This document shows positions 16,403 through 24,677 of a stretch of DNA of 64,000 bases, in pieces. The DNA is from Bacillota bacterium (GTDB taxonomy: Bacteria > Bacillota > Clostridia > Lachnospirales > Lachnospiraceae). Under the pieces are notes generated by a model. The model had not been told where the DNA came from, ran no database searches, and worked only from the letters and a program-made list of their open reading frames with translations. The stretch spans positions 62,001 to 126,000 of the forward strand of contig JAEZLH010000006.1 in NCBI GenBank assembly GCA_023435895.1, given 5' to 3'. How positions within the stretch are numbered: the first letter of the stretch is position 1; each line of letters begins with the position of its first letter. A program made the translations under genes and the position numbers.

Positions 16403-17656
16403 TTAGTATTTCCGACGTGCGTTATTCCATAATGTAATAACGGTAACTGCAATAAAAGCAAGCCACCCAAGAATATGGGAATAGAAAAGCAGTATACCTA
16501 AACTGATAATCAAAATAATGATAAGGCCTTTGATTATATATCCGGGCAAGCATTTTAAACCGGCTATAAGACCAAGAAGGGCATTGCAGATAAAAAAAGT
16601 ATTTGCTATTTCTACCAGCCATTTGGTGGTAATTATGTCATATAGAATCAAAACTAGGAGAACGTAGTGAATAAAGCTTAGTGCTAACAAAGCTTTTTTT
16701 GGAGAACGTTCTCTTTCTCGTTGCATTAAGATTGAAGGGAGTCTTCCTGATTCTGCACGAACGGACATCTGTCTGGTGACTCCACCCAGAATCATTAGAA
16801 CCGTACAGAGACAAAGTCCACTGGCGATTATTCCGAGAACGATATAAGCCTTATCACCAAAGAGGGGGATTAATAGAAGATTCATAGTTATGGTATTACC
16901 CTTATCCATGTAAGATTGAGATAAATAGCTTTGGAGCGCAAAGGTACTTAATAGATAGATAAGAGTTACAGCAATCAGACTGATGCTCACGGCACGCATG
17001 ATGGTACGCTTGGGATTTGCAACCTCCTCTACATAATTACCTACCACTTCCCACCCAATGATAGACCAAAAGAGTAATAGTAGGGTAGCTCCAAAGTGAT
17101 TTATGGGAGGCAAACCGGAAGGGATAACTATCGATGCTTGCGAAACTAGCAGGTAAATGCTTGATACAATCAATATTAAGGCGGTAAGTGAGGATAAAAT
17201 CAGGGTGATCCTGCCGAGGGATTTTATTCCCATTAATAGGATTGAAATACAGAACAGAGGCAGCAGTAGGGAGATGAAATCCCTGTTAATAATAGAATGG
17301 TCAAGCATACCAGATATAAAATCAGAGGCTGTTTCATAAACCGCTACCGGGCCGAAGTATACGGCGGTCATCAAAAAATTGGCGGACAATTCTTGATAAG
17401 ATTTTCCTAAATGATTTCCTACAATGGCACTTACTCCCTCATTATTTGGTGCCAATAGGCTTATCTTAGCAAAAATCCACCCGAAGGCGATTCCCAGAAG
17501 TAATATTACGAGCCAAGCATAAATGGCCTTTTCTCCTAGAAGTTCATAAGCCATTGGAGGTAATAGAATAATGCCGGAGCCCAAGATAGAACCCACCAAA
17601 AGACCACTTAACGTAAGGGTGCCTAACTTCTTTTCCTTTTCTCGATTTGCATCCAT
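16403..17656 (-). CDS. APC-superfamily amino-acid permease
   Basis: 417 aa with about twelve hydrophobic segments. The first helix carries LSGLLVGSILGSGIILLPP, the unwound glycine-rich substrate-binding turn of APC transporters. Helix 6 region FWSIIGWEVVGNYVEEVANPKRTI matches the conserved second half of the substrate site and its exit loop. It resembles YjeH/amino-acid exporters and importers of the APA group. The divergent LysR regulator suggests control by that protein. Substrate and direction of transport are not determinable. Confidence 0.85.
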   Translation of the reverse strand: MDANREKEKKLGTLTLSGLLVGSILGSGIILLPPMAYELLGEKAIYAWLVILLLGIAFGWIFAKISLLAPNNEGVSAIVGNHLGKSYQELSANFLMTAVYFGPVAVYETASDFISGMLDHSIINRDFISLLLPLFCISILLMGIKSLGRITLILSSLTALILIVSSIYLLVSQASIVIPSGLPPINHFGATLLLLFWSIIGWEVVGNYVEEVANPKRTIMRAVSISLIAVTLIYLLSTFALQSYLSQSYMDKGNTITMNLLLIPLFGDKAYIVLGIIASGLCLCTVLMILGGVTRQMSVRAESGRLPSILMQRERERSPKKALLALSFIHYVLLVLILYDIITTKWLVEIANTFFICNALLGLIAGLKCLPGYIIKGLIIILIISLGILLFYSHILGWLAFIAVTVITLWNNARRKY

Positions 17657-17732
17657 TTGAATTTCATTCCTTTCAAAACTGTTATGCAGAAAGTATATTC
17701 AAGAAATCACTATTTGTAAAATTGAAAATATA

Positions 17733-17754
17733 AATATTTCCTATCGAAAATATT
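17733..17754. promoter_or_regulatory. Inverted repeat between APC permease and LysR gene
   Basis: AATATTT and AAATATT are exact complements separated by 8 bp, in the divergent promoter region. This is a plausible LysR-type binding site, though the AT content makes chance occurrence possible. Confidence 0.4.
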
Positions 17755-17799
17755 GAAAGTGTGTTATATTCACTCTAAATGATACAAGGGGGCAGATCG

Positions 17800-18672
17800 A
17801 TGGATATAAGAAATTTTAAAACCTTTAAACGTATTGTAGAAGAAGGCAGCTTCTCGAAAGCGGCACAGTCACTGGGGTACGCGCAGTCTACCGTTACCTT
17901 CCATATTCAATCCATCGAGGAATACTATCAAAAGCCGTTATTTAACCGAATCGGTAAAAATATTGAACTGACGGAATTTGGCCAAAGCCTAACGAGTCAT
18001 ATTGATTCCTTGTTAAACACTTACGATATTTTAGAAAACTATTCTATGAAGGAAAATAAACCACAGGGAATGATCCGAATTGGAGCTCCAGAATCCTTGA
18101 TGATATACCGGCTCCATCATATCATCAAGGAATATAAGGAGACCTATCCCCAGGTTGAAATCGTAATTATATGCGATATGTGCTCAGTTCTGCGTAATAA
18201 ATTGTCCACTGGAGAGTTGGATCTGTGTTTTTTATTACAGCCGGATTATAATTATTCCAATCTGAATGTAGAAATTCTGAGAAAGGAAGAAATGTGTTTT
18301 GTGGCTCCTTCTGGTTATGAAGGAGAGGATTTTCTGCCGAGAGAATCGCAAATGGTGTTATTTACGGAGAAGGATTGTAATTATAGAGAGGTTTTTGAAG
18401 GATATTTAAAAAATAAAAATTTCTATCCGACCAATGTACTTCAAGTAGGGAGTGTGGAGGCAATAAAAAAATACATCCAGTATGGACTTGGGATATCTTA
18501 TCTTCCACTGTATTCGGTGGCTGAGGATGCCAGGGAGAATAAGTGCAGGATTAAGCATCATGACTCACCGATTACGTTTTACTCTCAGATTATTTATCAC
18601 AAGAATAAGTGGGTGAGCCCAGCTTTGCAAGAATTAATCAAAATCAGTAGGGAGCACGCAGCAAGTTGGTAA
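17800..18672 (+). CDS. LysR-family transcriptional regulator
   Basis: Residues 1-60 form the LysR helix-turn-helix (MDIRNFKTFKRIVEEGSFSK, then AQSLGYAQSTVTFHIQSIE). The remainder is the periplasmic-binding-protein-like effector domain. An in-frame ATG lies 21 bp upstream, but the GGGGG ribosome site falls between the two, 8 nt before ATG 17800, so this is the start (290 aa). It is divergent from the APC permease and followed 39 bp later by a YbaK-domain gene, which may share its transcript. The inducer is unknown. Confidence 0.9.
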   Translation: MDIRNFKTFKRIVEEGSFSKAAQSLGYAQSTVTFHIQSIEEYYQKPLFNRIGKNIELTEFGQSLTSHIDSLLNTYDILENYSMKENKPQGMIRIGAPESLMIYRLHHIIKEYKETYPQVEIVIICDMCSVLRNKLSTGELDLCFLLQPDYNYSNLNVEILRKEEMCFVAPSGYEGEDFLPRESQMVLFTEKDCNYREVFEGYLKNKNFYPTNVLQVGSVEAIKKYIQYGLGISYLPLYSVAEDARENKCRIKHHDSPITFYSQIIYHKNKWVSPALQELIKISREHAASW

Positions 18673-18711
18673 AAGAGAATAAAGATCAAAGTTAGTATGG
18701 AGGGAATTACA

Positions 18712-19188
18712 ATGTCTTTAGAAAAGGTGAAGAGTTATTTTGAACAGCAGGGTATGGAAAGCAAAGTTAAGGTACTGCAACAATCAACTGCTACCGTAGA
18801 GCAAGCTGCAGAAGCAATTGGTTGCAGACCTCAAAGAATTGCAAAAACAATGTCATTCTTATTAAATGATGGAGCAATTCTTATTGTAACCGCAGGAGAT
18901 GCGAAGGTGGATAATAAGAAGTTTAAGTCCACCTTTGAGCAGAAAGCGAAAATGATAGCTGGGGATATGGTGGAACAATACATTGGTCATAAACCGGGAG
19001 GGGTTTGCCCTTTTGCCATAAATCCGGAGGTTAAGGTGTATTTGGATGTATCCTTAAAGCGCTTTGATATAGTTTATCCGGCAGCCGGCAGCAGTCAAAG
19101 TGCGGTGGAATTAACCATTGAGGAACTTGAACATCATTCTGGTTCAAAGGAATGGGTGGATGTATGTAATGTCATAGTACAGGAATAA
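18712..19188 (+). CDS. YbaK/EbsC-domain protein, probable aminoacyl-tRNA deacylase
   Basis: 158 aa, the length of a stand-alone YbaK-type editing domain. ATVEQAAEAIGCRPQRIAKTMSFLL and the core VTAGDAKVDNKKFKSTF followed by GHKPGGVCPFAI are diagnostic of the YbaK/ProX/EbsC group, which hydrolyses mischarged tRNAs such as Cys-tRNA(Pro). The catalytic lysine of YbaK corresponds to the one in RIAKTM. GGAGGG lies before ATG 18712; the in-frame ATG at 18697 overlaps it and is discarded. Which aminoacyl-tRNA is edited cannot be told. Confidence 0.87.
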   Translation: MSLEKVKSYFEQQGMESKVKVLQQSTATVEQAAEAIGCRPQRIAKTMSFLLNDGAILIVTAGDAKVDNKKFKSTFEQKAKMIAGDMVEQYIGHKPGGVCPFAINPEVKVYLDVSLKRFDIVYPAAGSSQSAVELTIEELEHHSGSKEWVDVCNVIVQE

Positions 19189-19202
19189 GAAGTTTTTGTA
19201 CT

Positions 19203-20102
19203 TTACTTTCCAGAGAGTAAGCTGCTTAGAATCATCCCCAGAAGAATTAATAGGATACCAATCATTCCGACCGTATCAGGAAGGGAGTCGCCCAGTAATA
19301 GGGTACCGCCTATTAGCGTGAAAATCACTTCGCCGGACTGTGTGGATTCAATAACAGCAAGCTTCTTGGGGTCCGATTTCACAAGATCAGTTGCTTTAAA
19401 GAAGAGCAGGGTTGCAATAATCCCCGCAAAAATTGAGACACAAAAAGCCTGAAAGGATTGGGAAGCCGAGGGCGAACCAATGGTAATAAATCCATATGTG
19501 GATAAAAGGAGCCAAAAGGGTAAGCTGCACAAGGTCATTCCATAGATTCGTTCAGTAGTAGTAATCTGGTCTCCGGCAAGTGCCATCATCTTTCGGTTGC
19601 CCAGAGGGTAGCAGGTTGCAGCAACCAGGATGGGTATTAAGGTCCAAAAAGTTGTATGAAGTTCCATATGTATAATGTTTTGAGCCTGCAACAGAAATAC
19701 TCCAATTAGTATTATGCCGGACATAAGTAAATTCTTAATGGGAATTCTATGCTTAAATAGTGGTGTCAACAATACTCCCATCACAATAGTTACTTGCCAG
19801 GAGGCAGCTATCAGCCATGCCTCTGAGTATACCCCGGCATAGGTAATCGGAACATAAAAGAATCCAAAGCCCACCGTACTCCATAGGAGCCAACGAAAGG
19901 GATTTTTCTTAATAATTGTATGGATGTGTGAAAACCCACTCGTTCGCCAAATAATGAAAGCTAATATGGGAAAGGTGAACAGATAACGAAGGCTGGTACT
20001 CCAAATCCAGCTACCCCCGGTCAAGTTCATATTCCTGTTTAATAGAAAGGTAAATGCAAAAAAGAATGATCCGAGGATGCCCAGTATTAATGCTTTTTTC
20101 AT
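19203..20102 (-). CDS. EmrE-like DMT-family multidrug/metabolite exporter
   Basis: 299 aa with about ten helices. The N-terminal FFFAFTFLLNRNMNLTGGSW and the central WLIAASWQVTIVMGVLLTPLF match the multidrug-resistance-exporter branch (PF13536-like) of the DMT superfamily, common in Firmicutes. The C-terminal half repeats the fold, with VIESTQSGEVIFTLIGG. It ends 14 bp from the convergent YbaK gene. The upstream minus-strand cupin regulator (132 bp away) could be co-regulated. Substrate unknown. Confidence 0.82.
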   Translation of the reverse strand: MKKALILGILGSFFFAFTFLLNRNMNLTGGSWIWSTSLRYLFTFPILAFIIWRTSGFSHIHTIIKKNPFRWLLWSTVGFGFFYVPITYAGVYSEAWLIAASWQVTIVMGVLLTPLFKHRIPIKNLLMSGIILIGVFLLQAQNIIHMELHTTFWTLIPILVAATCYPLGNRKMMALAGDQITTTERIYGMTLCSLPFWLLLSTYGFITIGSPSASQSFQAFCVSIFAGIIATLLFFKATDLVKSDPKKLAVIESTQSGEVIFTLIGGTLLLGDSLPDTVGMIGILLILLGMILSSLLSGK

Positions 20103-20233
20103 GTTTTACTCCATATGTGTGATATTTGATTAAGGTATCATAATGAAAGGCCTGTATATGCTGTGACAGTGGTAATTTATTAAAAGTCAAAAGATCTTTG
20201 CAATATTATACAGAACTCTGTGGAACGGTCTTT

Positions 20234-20800
20234 TTAAATATTGGTCATATTTGGATAATAAATAATGTTGAGGATGGAACAGATATCTTCCGAAGAATTC
20301 GTATAGGAATGAGGGACATCCGCCTTGAAGCGAAAACACTGTTTTTCATCCAAGAAGATTGTATCCGGCCCCACTTTTAATTCCATGCTACCGTGCTGAA
20401 TAAAGATATATTCCTCCACCCCAGTAATATGTTTTGATGATTCATGTATGCAGCCGGAATCAAATTCGATATATAACATCTCGAAATTTTGAGTGGGGTT
20501 ATAGGGAAATAGAGTGAAAGTTCTCATCTTTTGTTCTTCTGCATAAATTGGTTCGCTCTTAAGAATATCAACCTTTGTATAATTATTTTTCTCTTCCTCA
20601 AGGAAATAGGTTAAAGGTACTTTATAACCGGTTGAAATTTTCCAAAGAGTAGTAATCGTAGGCATAGAAAGTCCACGCTCAATCTGACTTAGCATTGCTT
20701 TACTGATGCCTGTATGTTCCGCAGCCTGATCCAGTGTCAGCTGTTTCGCATTTCGTATAGCTTTCATTCGTTCAACAATCGTTGCTTTTAAATCATCCAT
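20234..20800 (-). CDS. XRE-family regulator with C-terminal cupin domain
   Basis: 188 aa. Residues 8-65 are an XRE helix-turn-helix (LTLDQAAEHTGISKAMLSQIERGLSMPTI). Residues about 110-182 are a small-molecule-binding cupin (SSKHITGVEEYIFIQHGSMEL then FLDEKQCFRFKADVPHSY). This two-domain form (PuuR/SutR-like) commonly regulates amine, amino-acid or sulfur metabolism genes. A GGAG is 9 nt before the ATG. A palindrome immediately upstream (20814-20840) suggests autoregulation. The divergent nitroreductase operon is the other probable target. Confidence 0.88.
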   Translation of the reverse strand: MDDLKATIVERMKAIRNAKQLTLDQAAEHTGISKAMLSQIERGLSMPTITTLWKISTGYKVPLTYFLEEEKNNYTKVDILKSEPIYAEEQKMRTFTLFPYNPTQNFEMLYIEFDSGCIHESSKHITGVEEYIFIQHGSMELKVGPDTIFLDEKQCFRFKADVPHSYTNSSEDICSILNIIYYPNMTNI

Positions 20801-20813
20801 TCTATTGTTCTCC

Positions 20814-20840
20814 GTTATAATATATAATATATGTTATAAC
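20814..20840. promoter_or_regulatory. Putative operator of the XRE-cupin regulator
   Basis: GTTATAA and TTATAAC are exact complements around 13 bp of alternating AT, immediately upstream of the regulator start. Confidence 0.5.
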
Positions 20841-20977
20841 ATACAACTGAGTGAAAAGTCAATTATCCACTCATGTAATTTGATTATTCAGTTAATAAGG
20901 TAATCAATAAGTACATCTGCTAAAATATATATCTAATCTGAACGGAAACCAGTTCGCAGAATTAAGGAGGTATCATT

Positions 20978-21499
20978 ATGCTATTTGACCAACTAAAAAC
21001 CAGGAGAAGCATAAGAAAATTTCAAAATAGGGAAGTTGAACAAGAGAAAGTAGAAATAATTTTAAAGAGTGCATTATTATCCCCTTCCTCAAGATCCATT
21101 AGACCCTGGCAGTTTATTGTTGTGACAGATAAAGAGCTTCTATCACAGTTATCCCTGTGCAGAGAGCCGGGACCAAAGTTTCTTGCCAAAGCTCCTTTGG
21201 CGGTGGTAGTAATTGCTGATAGGGAAGCCAGTGATGTATGGGTAGAAGATGCGTCAATTACATCAATAATCATGCAACTAACAGCTCATGACATAGGGCT
21301 TGGTTCCTGTTGGATTCAGGTTCGCAATCGGTATCATAATCAACAAGAGACAGCCGAGGATTATATTAAGACATTGCTTACGATACCGGAGCAATATTGC
21401 GTGGAAAGTATTCTGGCAATTGGTTATCCCGATGAGATAAAACAACCTTATGAAGAGGACGCTCTTTTATATCAAAAGATTCACTATAATAAATTCTAA
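20978..21499 (+). CDS. Nitroreductase-family flavoprotein
   Basis: 173 aa, small single-domain nitroreductase. FDQLKTRRSIRKFQNREVEQ and LLSPSSRSIRPWQFIVVTD carry the FMN phosphate-binding arginines and serines. GLGSCWIQVRNR is the second flavin contact near residue 110. It uses FMN and NAD(P)H; the substrate is unknown. AAGGAGG precedes the ATG. The PLP enzyme starts 12 bp after its stop, so they form an operon, which makes a specific metabolic role more likely than general nitro-compound reduction. Confidence 0.87.
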   Translation: MLFDQLKTRRSIRKFQNREVEQEKVEIILKSALLSPSSRSIRPWQFIVVTDKELLSQLSLCREPGPKFLAKAPLAVVVIADREASDVWVEDASITSIIMQLTAHDIGLGSCWIQVRNRYHNQQETAEDYIKTLLTIPEQYCVESILAIGYPDEIKQPYEEDALLYQKIHYNKF

Positions 21500-21511
21500 C
21501 AGGAGATTACA

Positions 21512-22606
21512 ATGAGATATTTATGTTCAAAATGCGGGGCATCTTCTGAAGTTACTACAAAAGAGCCAAAATGCGCCTGTGGTGGGTTATGGCAATTGGA
21601 GTATCACCCACCAAAATTTGATTTATCCTTGGTGGATCACACCACTTGGAGTATGTTTCGTTACTGGGCGTTTCTTCCCCTTCTGGATGATGGCTGGAGA
21701 GAGATTACGCTTGGGGAAGGAATGACCCCGATAATTCCCTTAGATGAAAATGTAATGCTTAAGATGGAGTATTTTATGCCAACGCTATCCTTTAAAGACC
21801 GTGGAGCTGCGCTATTAATTACACATTGTAAATCCATTGGCGTGAAATCAGTGGTACAAGATAGCAGTGGCAATGCAGGAAATAGTGTGGCTGCGTATAG
21901 TGCACGGGCAGGAATTGAGTGTGAAATCTATGTACCGGAGGGGACTTCACCAAAGAAGATAGACATGATTCACTCCCACGGGGCAAAGGTTCAGGTGATT
22001 GAAGGTTCAAGGGATCATTGTGCGGACTGTTGCAGGGAGAGGGTGGATAGTGAAGGACTCTATTATGCAAATCATGTATATAATCCTTTTTTTTATCAAG
22101 GCACCAAGACCTATATTTATGAAGTCTTCGAGCAGCTGGGCAGAATTCCTGAAAACATTTTTATACCGCTAGGTAATGGTACATTATTTATTGGTGTGAT
22201 AAAAGGCTTGGAAGAGTTGGTGGAAAGCGGTGTGATAAAGAGTATGCCCCGTCTTTATGGAATACAAAGCGAATATTGTGATCCCCTTGTACAAGCTGCC
22301 CAAAAAGGAGAAACTCAACCGGCGAATGTATCACCCCAAACAACACTTGCAGAAGGAATCGCCATTGGAGTACCTATGCGAGGTGAAGAAATCTTAAGTT
22401 ATGTATATCAATATAAGATAGAGTTAATCACTGCACCTGAGAACCGTATTATGGAAGCAAGAACACTGCTTGCATTAAAGGGAATTTATTGTGAGCATAC
22501 TACTGCGGCAAATTATGCTGCATATCTTCATTATTGTGAGAAGTATGGAGCTATTAAGGATTGTTTAATTCCTATGTGTGGTGCAGGGTTAAAATCAGAC
22601 CATTAA
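21512..22606 (+). CDS. Threonine-synthase-like PLP-dependent enzyme
   Basis: 364 aa, fold-type II PLP enzyme. A short N-terminal zinc-ribbon (CSKCG then CACGG within the first 26 residues) precedes the catalytic core, as in type-2 threonine synthases. The PLP lysine is in LSFKDRGAALL, the phosphate-binding loop is DSSGNAGNSVAAYSARAG, and the tail loop MCGAGLKS binds the cofactor. It sits with a nitroreductase and near a formamidase rather than with thr biosynthesis genes, so a lyase acting on a modified amino acid is as likely as threonine synthase. GGAG lies before the ATG. Confidence 0.85.
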   Translation: MRYLCSKCGASSEVTTKEPKCACGGLWQLEYHPPKFDLSLVDHTTWSMFRYWAFLPLLDDGWREITLGEGMTPIIPLDENVMLKMEYFMPTLSFKDRGAALLITHCKSIGVKSVVQDSSGNAGNSVAAYSARAGIECEIYVPEGTSPKKIDMIHSHGAKVQVIEGSRDHCADCCRERVDSEGLYYANHVYNPFFYQGTKTYIYEVFEQLGRIPENIFIPLGNGTLFIGVIKGLEELVESGVIKSMPRLYGIQSEYCDPLVQAAQKGETQPANVSPQTTLAEGIAIGVPMRGEEILSYVYQYKIELITAPENRIMEARTLLALKGIYCEHTTAANYAAYLHYCEKYGAIKDCLIPMCGAGLKSDH

Positions 22607-22790
22607 TAAAAATGCAGAACCTATTATTATGATACGCAAAAGGCAATTTTTATGCTCAATTATTATAATTATTATAAGTGTAATAGATATAATTTGTTAA
22701 CGAATGCCAAGGCACCTAGGAATGATATAGCCGAATTCAAATAATATTGTTATGCATTTACCTATTTGTTACGATTGGAGGGAGAACAGA

Positions 22791-23681
22791 ATGCTTGAAA
22801 TCAATAAGGAAAAGGTGCACTATTCATTTTCATCGAATCATGCTCCTGTGGCATATGCAAAAAGCGGAGATGTGGTAAAATTTCATTGTCAGGATTGCTA
22901 TAGCGATCAGCTTTTAGAAGATGGCTATGAATATGAAAAGATGGATATGACACGGAATAATCCGGCTACTGGGCCGCTTTATATAGAAGGTGCTAATGTT
23001 GGTGATGTGCTTCGAATTGAGATAAAAGACATTAAAACAGGGAAGGAAGGCTCCATGTGCGGACGCACCGGAGCAGGAATATATGAAATCAAGGGAACTC
23101 ACTGCAGAAAATTCCAGGTTCATAATGGGGAGATTCTGTTTGATCATGGAATTCATATTCCAATACGACCAATGATTGGAGTAATCGGTACTGCTCCGGC
23201 AGAGGATGAAATATCCACCCAATCACCGGGAGAGCATGGTGGGAATATGGATATAAAAGATCTGGGAATAGGTACTCTATTATACCTACCGGTAAATGTC
23301 GACGGGGCATTGCTGTCCATGGGGGATATTCATGCAGTGCAAGGGGATGGTGAAACAGTGATATGCGCCATGGAGATGAGTGGTGAGATAACACTAAAAG
23401 TAGACATATTAAAGAATAGAGAAGATATCCCTGTGCCATTCCTTGTGACGGAGAAACATTATATCACCACTGCGGCAGATGTTTCCCTCGATCAAAGCAG
23501 TGTTAGTGCAGCAAAGAAGATGCATGGCTTTTTACAAAGTCATAGTGAGCTCAATGATATTCAGAGCAGTTTTTTACTATCCTTAGCGGGGAATTTAAGA
23601 ATCAGTCAAGTTGTGAATCCCTTAAAAGGCTGTATTATGGAGTTTCCTATTGGATTGGCGAAGGAGAATTTCGTGAGATAA
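22791..23681 (+). CDS. Acetamidase/formamidase family protein
   Basis: 296 aa. The FmdA/AmdA family is recognised by NPATGPLYIEGANVGDVLRIEI, the glycine-rich RPMIGVIGTAP and GEHGGNMDIKDL, and the metal-site region LPVNVDGALLSMGDIHAVQGDGE. These enzymes hydrolyse short amides to ammonia and acid in the cytoplasm. GGAGGGAG lies 7 nt before ATG 22791; an upstream in-frame ATG (22752) has no site. The gap to the PLP gene is 184 bp, so co-transcription is possible but not shown. No amide transporter is adjacent. Confidence 0.88.
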   Translation: MLEINKEKVHYSFSSNHAPVAYAKSGDVVKFHCQDCYSDQLLEDGYEYEKMDMTRNNPATGPLYIEGANVGDVLRIEIKDIKTGKEGSMCGRTGAGIYEIKGTHCRKFQVHNGEILFDHGIHIPIRPMIGVIGTAPAEDEISTQSPGEHGGNMDIKDLGIGTLLYLPVNVDGALLSMGDIHAVQGDGETVICAMEMSGEITLKVDILKNREDIPVPFLVTEKHYITTAADVSLDQSSVSAAKKMHGFLQSHSELNDIQSSFLLSLAGNLRISQVVNPLKGCIMEFPIGLAKENFVR

Positions 23682-23844
23682 TATAAAAAGAATAAATGAA
23701 GAAGATAATCAACGCTAGGTTCTTTGGATAGCTGTCAATACAATAACACATCACTGTTCTTAGGTTAAAATACTAGAGAAAAGAGTGTGCAATAGACCAC
23801 ATGATGACAAGGTTTTAACTAGACATGATTTTTCGGGAAAGTGA

Positions 23845-23954
23845 TGTTACTGTTCACTTCCAGTCAAAGTTGAGGATATGATTTCGACAAATGCTTCGGA
23901 ATTCATTTATCGAAATCATTATGCCAAATTTCAAATTGGAATTGAACAGTAACA
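23845..23954. repeat. 110-bp MITE-like palindromic element
   Basis: Termini TGTTACTGTTCA and TGAACAGTAACA are exact 12-bp inverted repeats. Pairing continues inward with mismatches and ends in a strong inner hairpin (ATGATTTCGA with TCGAAATCAT, then AAATG with CATTT) around GGAATT. Its right half, less 13 bp, recurs within the repeats flanking the insertion sequence at 56.8 and 58.9 kb. It has no coding capacity, consistent with a miniature non-autonomous element. Confidence 0.75.
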
Positions 23955-24060
23955 AAGAGATGACAGAAAAAGAAATATTTAATCTTATATCTTTAATATT
24001 TTACATTTTATTGTTACAATGATTAGGGTTGTAATATCGGAAATACATTAAACGCAGTTT

Positions 24061-24076
24061 GCTTACATCAGTAAGC
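24061..24076. promoter_or_regulatory. Short hairpin or operator upstream of fRMsr gene
   Basis: GCTTACATCAGTAAGC is a perfect 6-bp inverted repeat with a 4-nt centre, 87 bp before the coding start. It may be a repressor site. Confidence 0.4.
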
Positions 24077-24162
24077 GCATATATGAAGATAAGAATAAAT
24101 GTTAATCGGAATTAAGGGAATATATTCATTTCACAATCATATAAAAACCAAAGGAGACTTTT

Positions 24163-24648
24163 ATGATACTTGATGAAAATTATCACTCACTATGTTTATC
24201 CCTAAAGGGATTAATTCAGGATGAAACAGATGCTTTAGCTAATATATCCAACAGCGCAGCACTGATTTATAATAGTTTGGACAGACTTAACTGGGCAGGA
24301 TTTTATTTGTATAAGGAGAACCAATTAATACTTGGACCCTTTCAGGGAAAGCCTGCTTGCATCCGAATCGCGTTAGGACGTGGAGTATGCGGCACTGCGG
24401 CTCAGCAGAGGGAAACAATCTTAGTGAAGGATGTCCATGAGTTTCAGGGGCATATTGCCTGTGATGCTGCTTCGGAATCCGAGATTGTAATACCAATTGT
24501 TAAGAATGATCAATTAATTGGAGTACTGGATATTGATAGTCCGGTGAAAGCGAGATTTGATGAAAATGATAAAGCTGGTCTCCAGGAGTTCGTAAATATT
24601 TTGAATGAATATGTTAACTGGGAGAGTTTGGTGCACTCATCCAAGTAA
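24163..24648 (+). CDS. msrC: Free methionine-(R)-sulfoxide reductase (GAF domain)
   Basis: 161 aa, a single GAF domain of the fRMsr/YebR type. The three redox cysteines are all present: C66 in GKPACIRI, C76 in GRGVCGTA and C100 in GHIACDAASESEIV. DRLNWAGFYLY near residue 40 is the family signature. It reduces free Met-(R)-sulfoxide using thioredoxin. It precedes two YibE/F-family genes by 29 bp, so these are probably co-transcribed; no functional link between them is established. Confidence 0.9.
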   Translation: MILDENYHSLCLSLKGLIQDETDALANISNSAALIYNSLDRLNWAGFYLYKENQLILGPFQGKPACIRIALGRGVCGTAAQQRETILVKDVHEFQGHIACDAASESEIVIPIVKNDQLIGVLDIDSPVKARFDENDKAGLQEFVNILNEYVNWESLVHSSK

Positions 24649-24677
24649 CACTACTTTAAAGAGGAGGGAATAAACAG

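Larger units (their letters stand above)
23682..24162. other. Intergenic region holding a palindromic element
   Basis: 481 bp without an ORF. It contains the 110-bp palindromic repeat (23845-23954), a small inverted repeat TTACAA/TTGTAA around 24015-24035, and the hairpin at 24061-24076. No clear promoter hexamers are seen. Confidence 0.5.
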
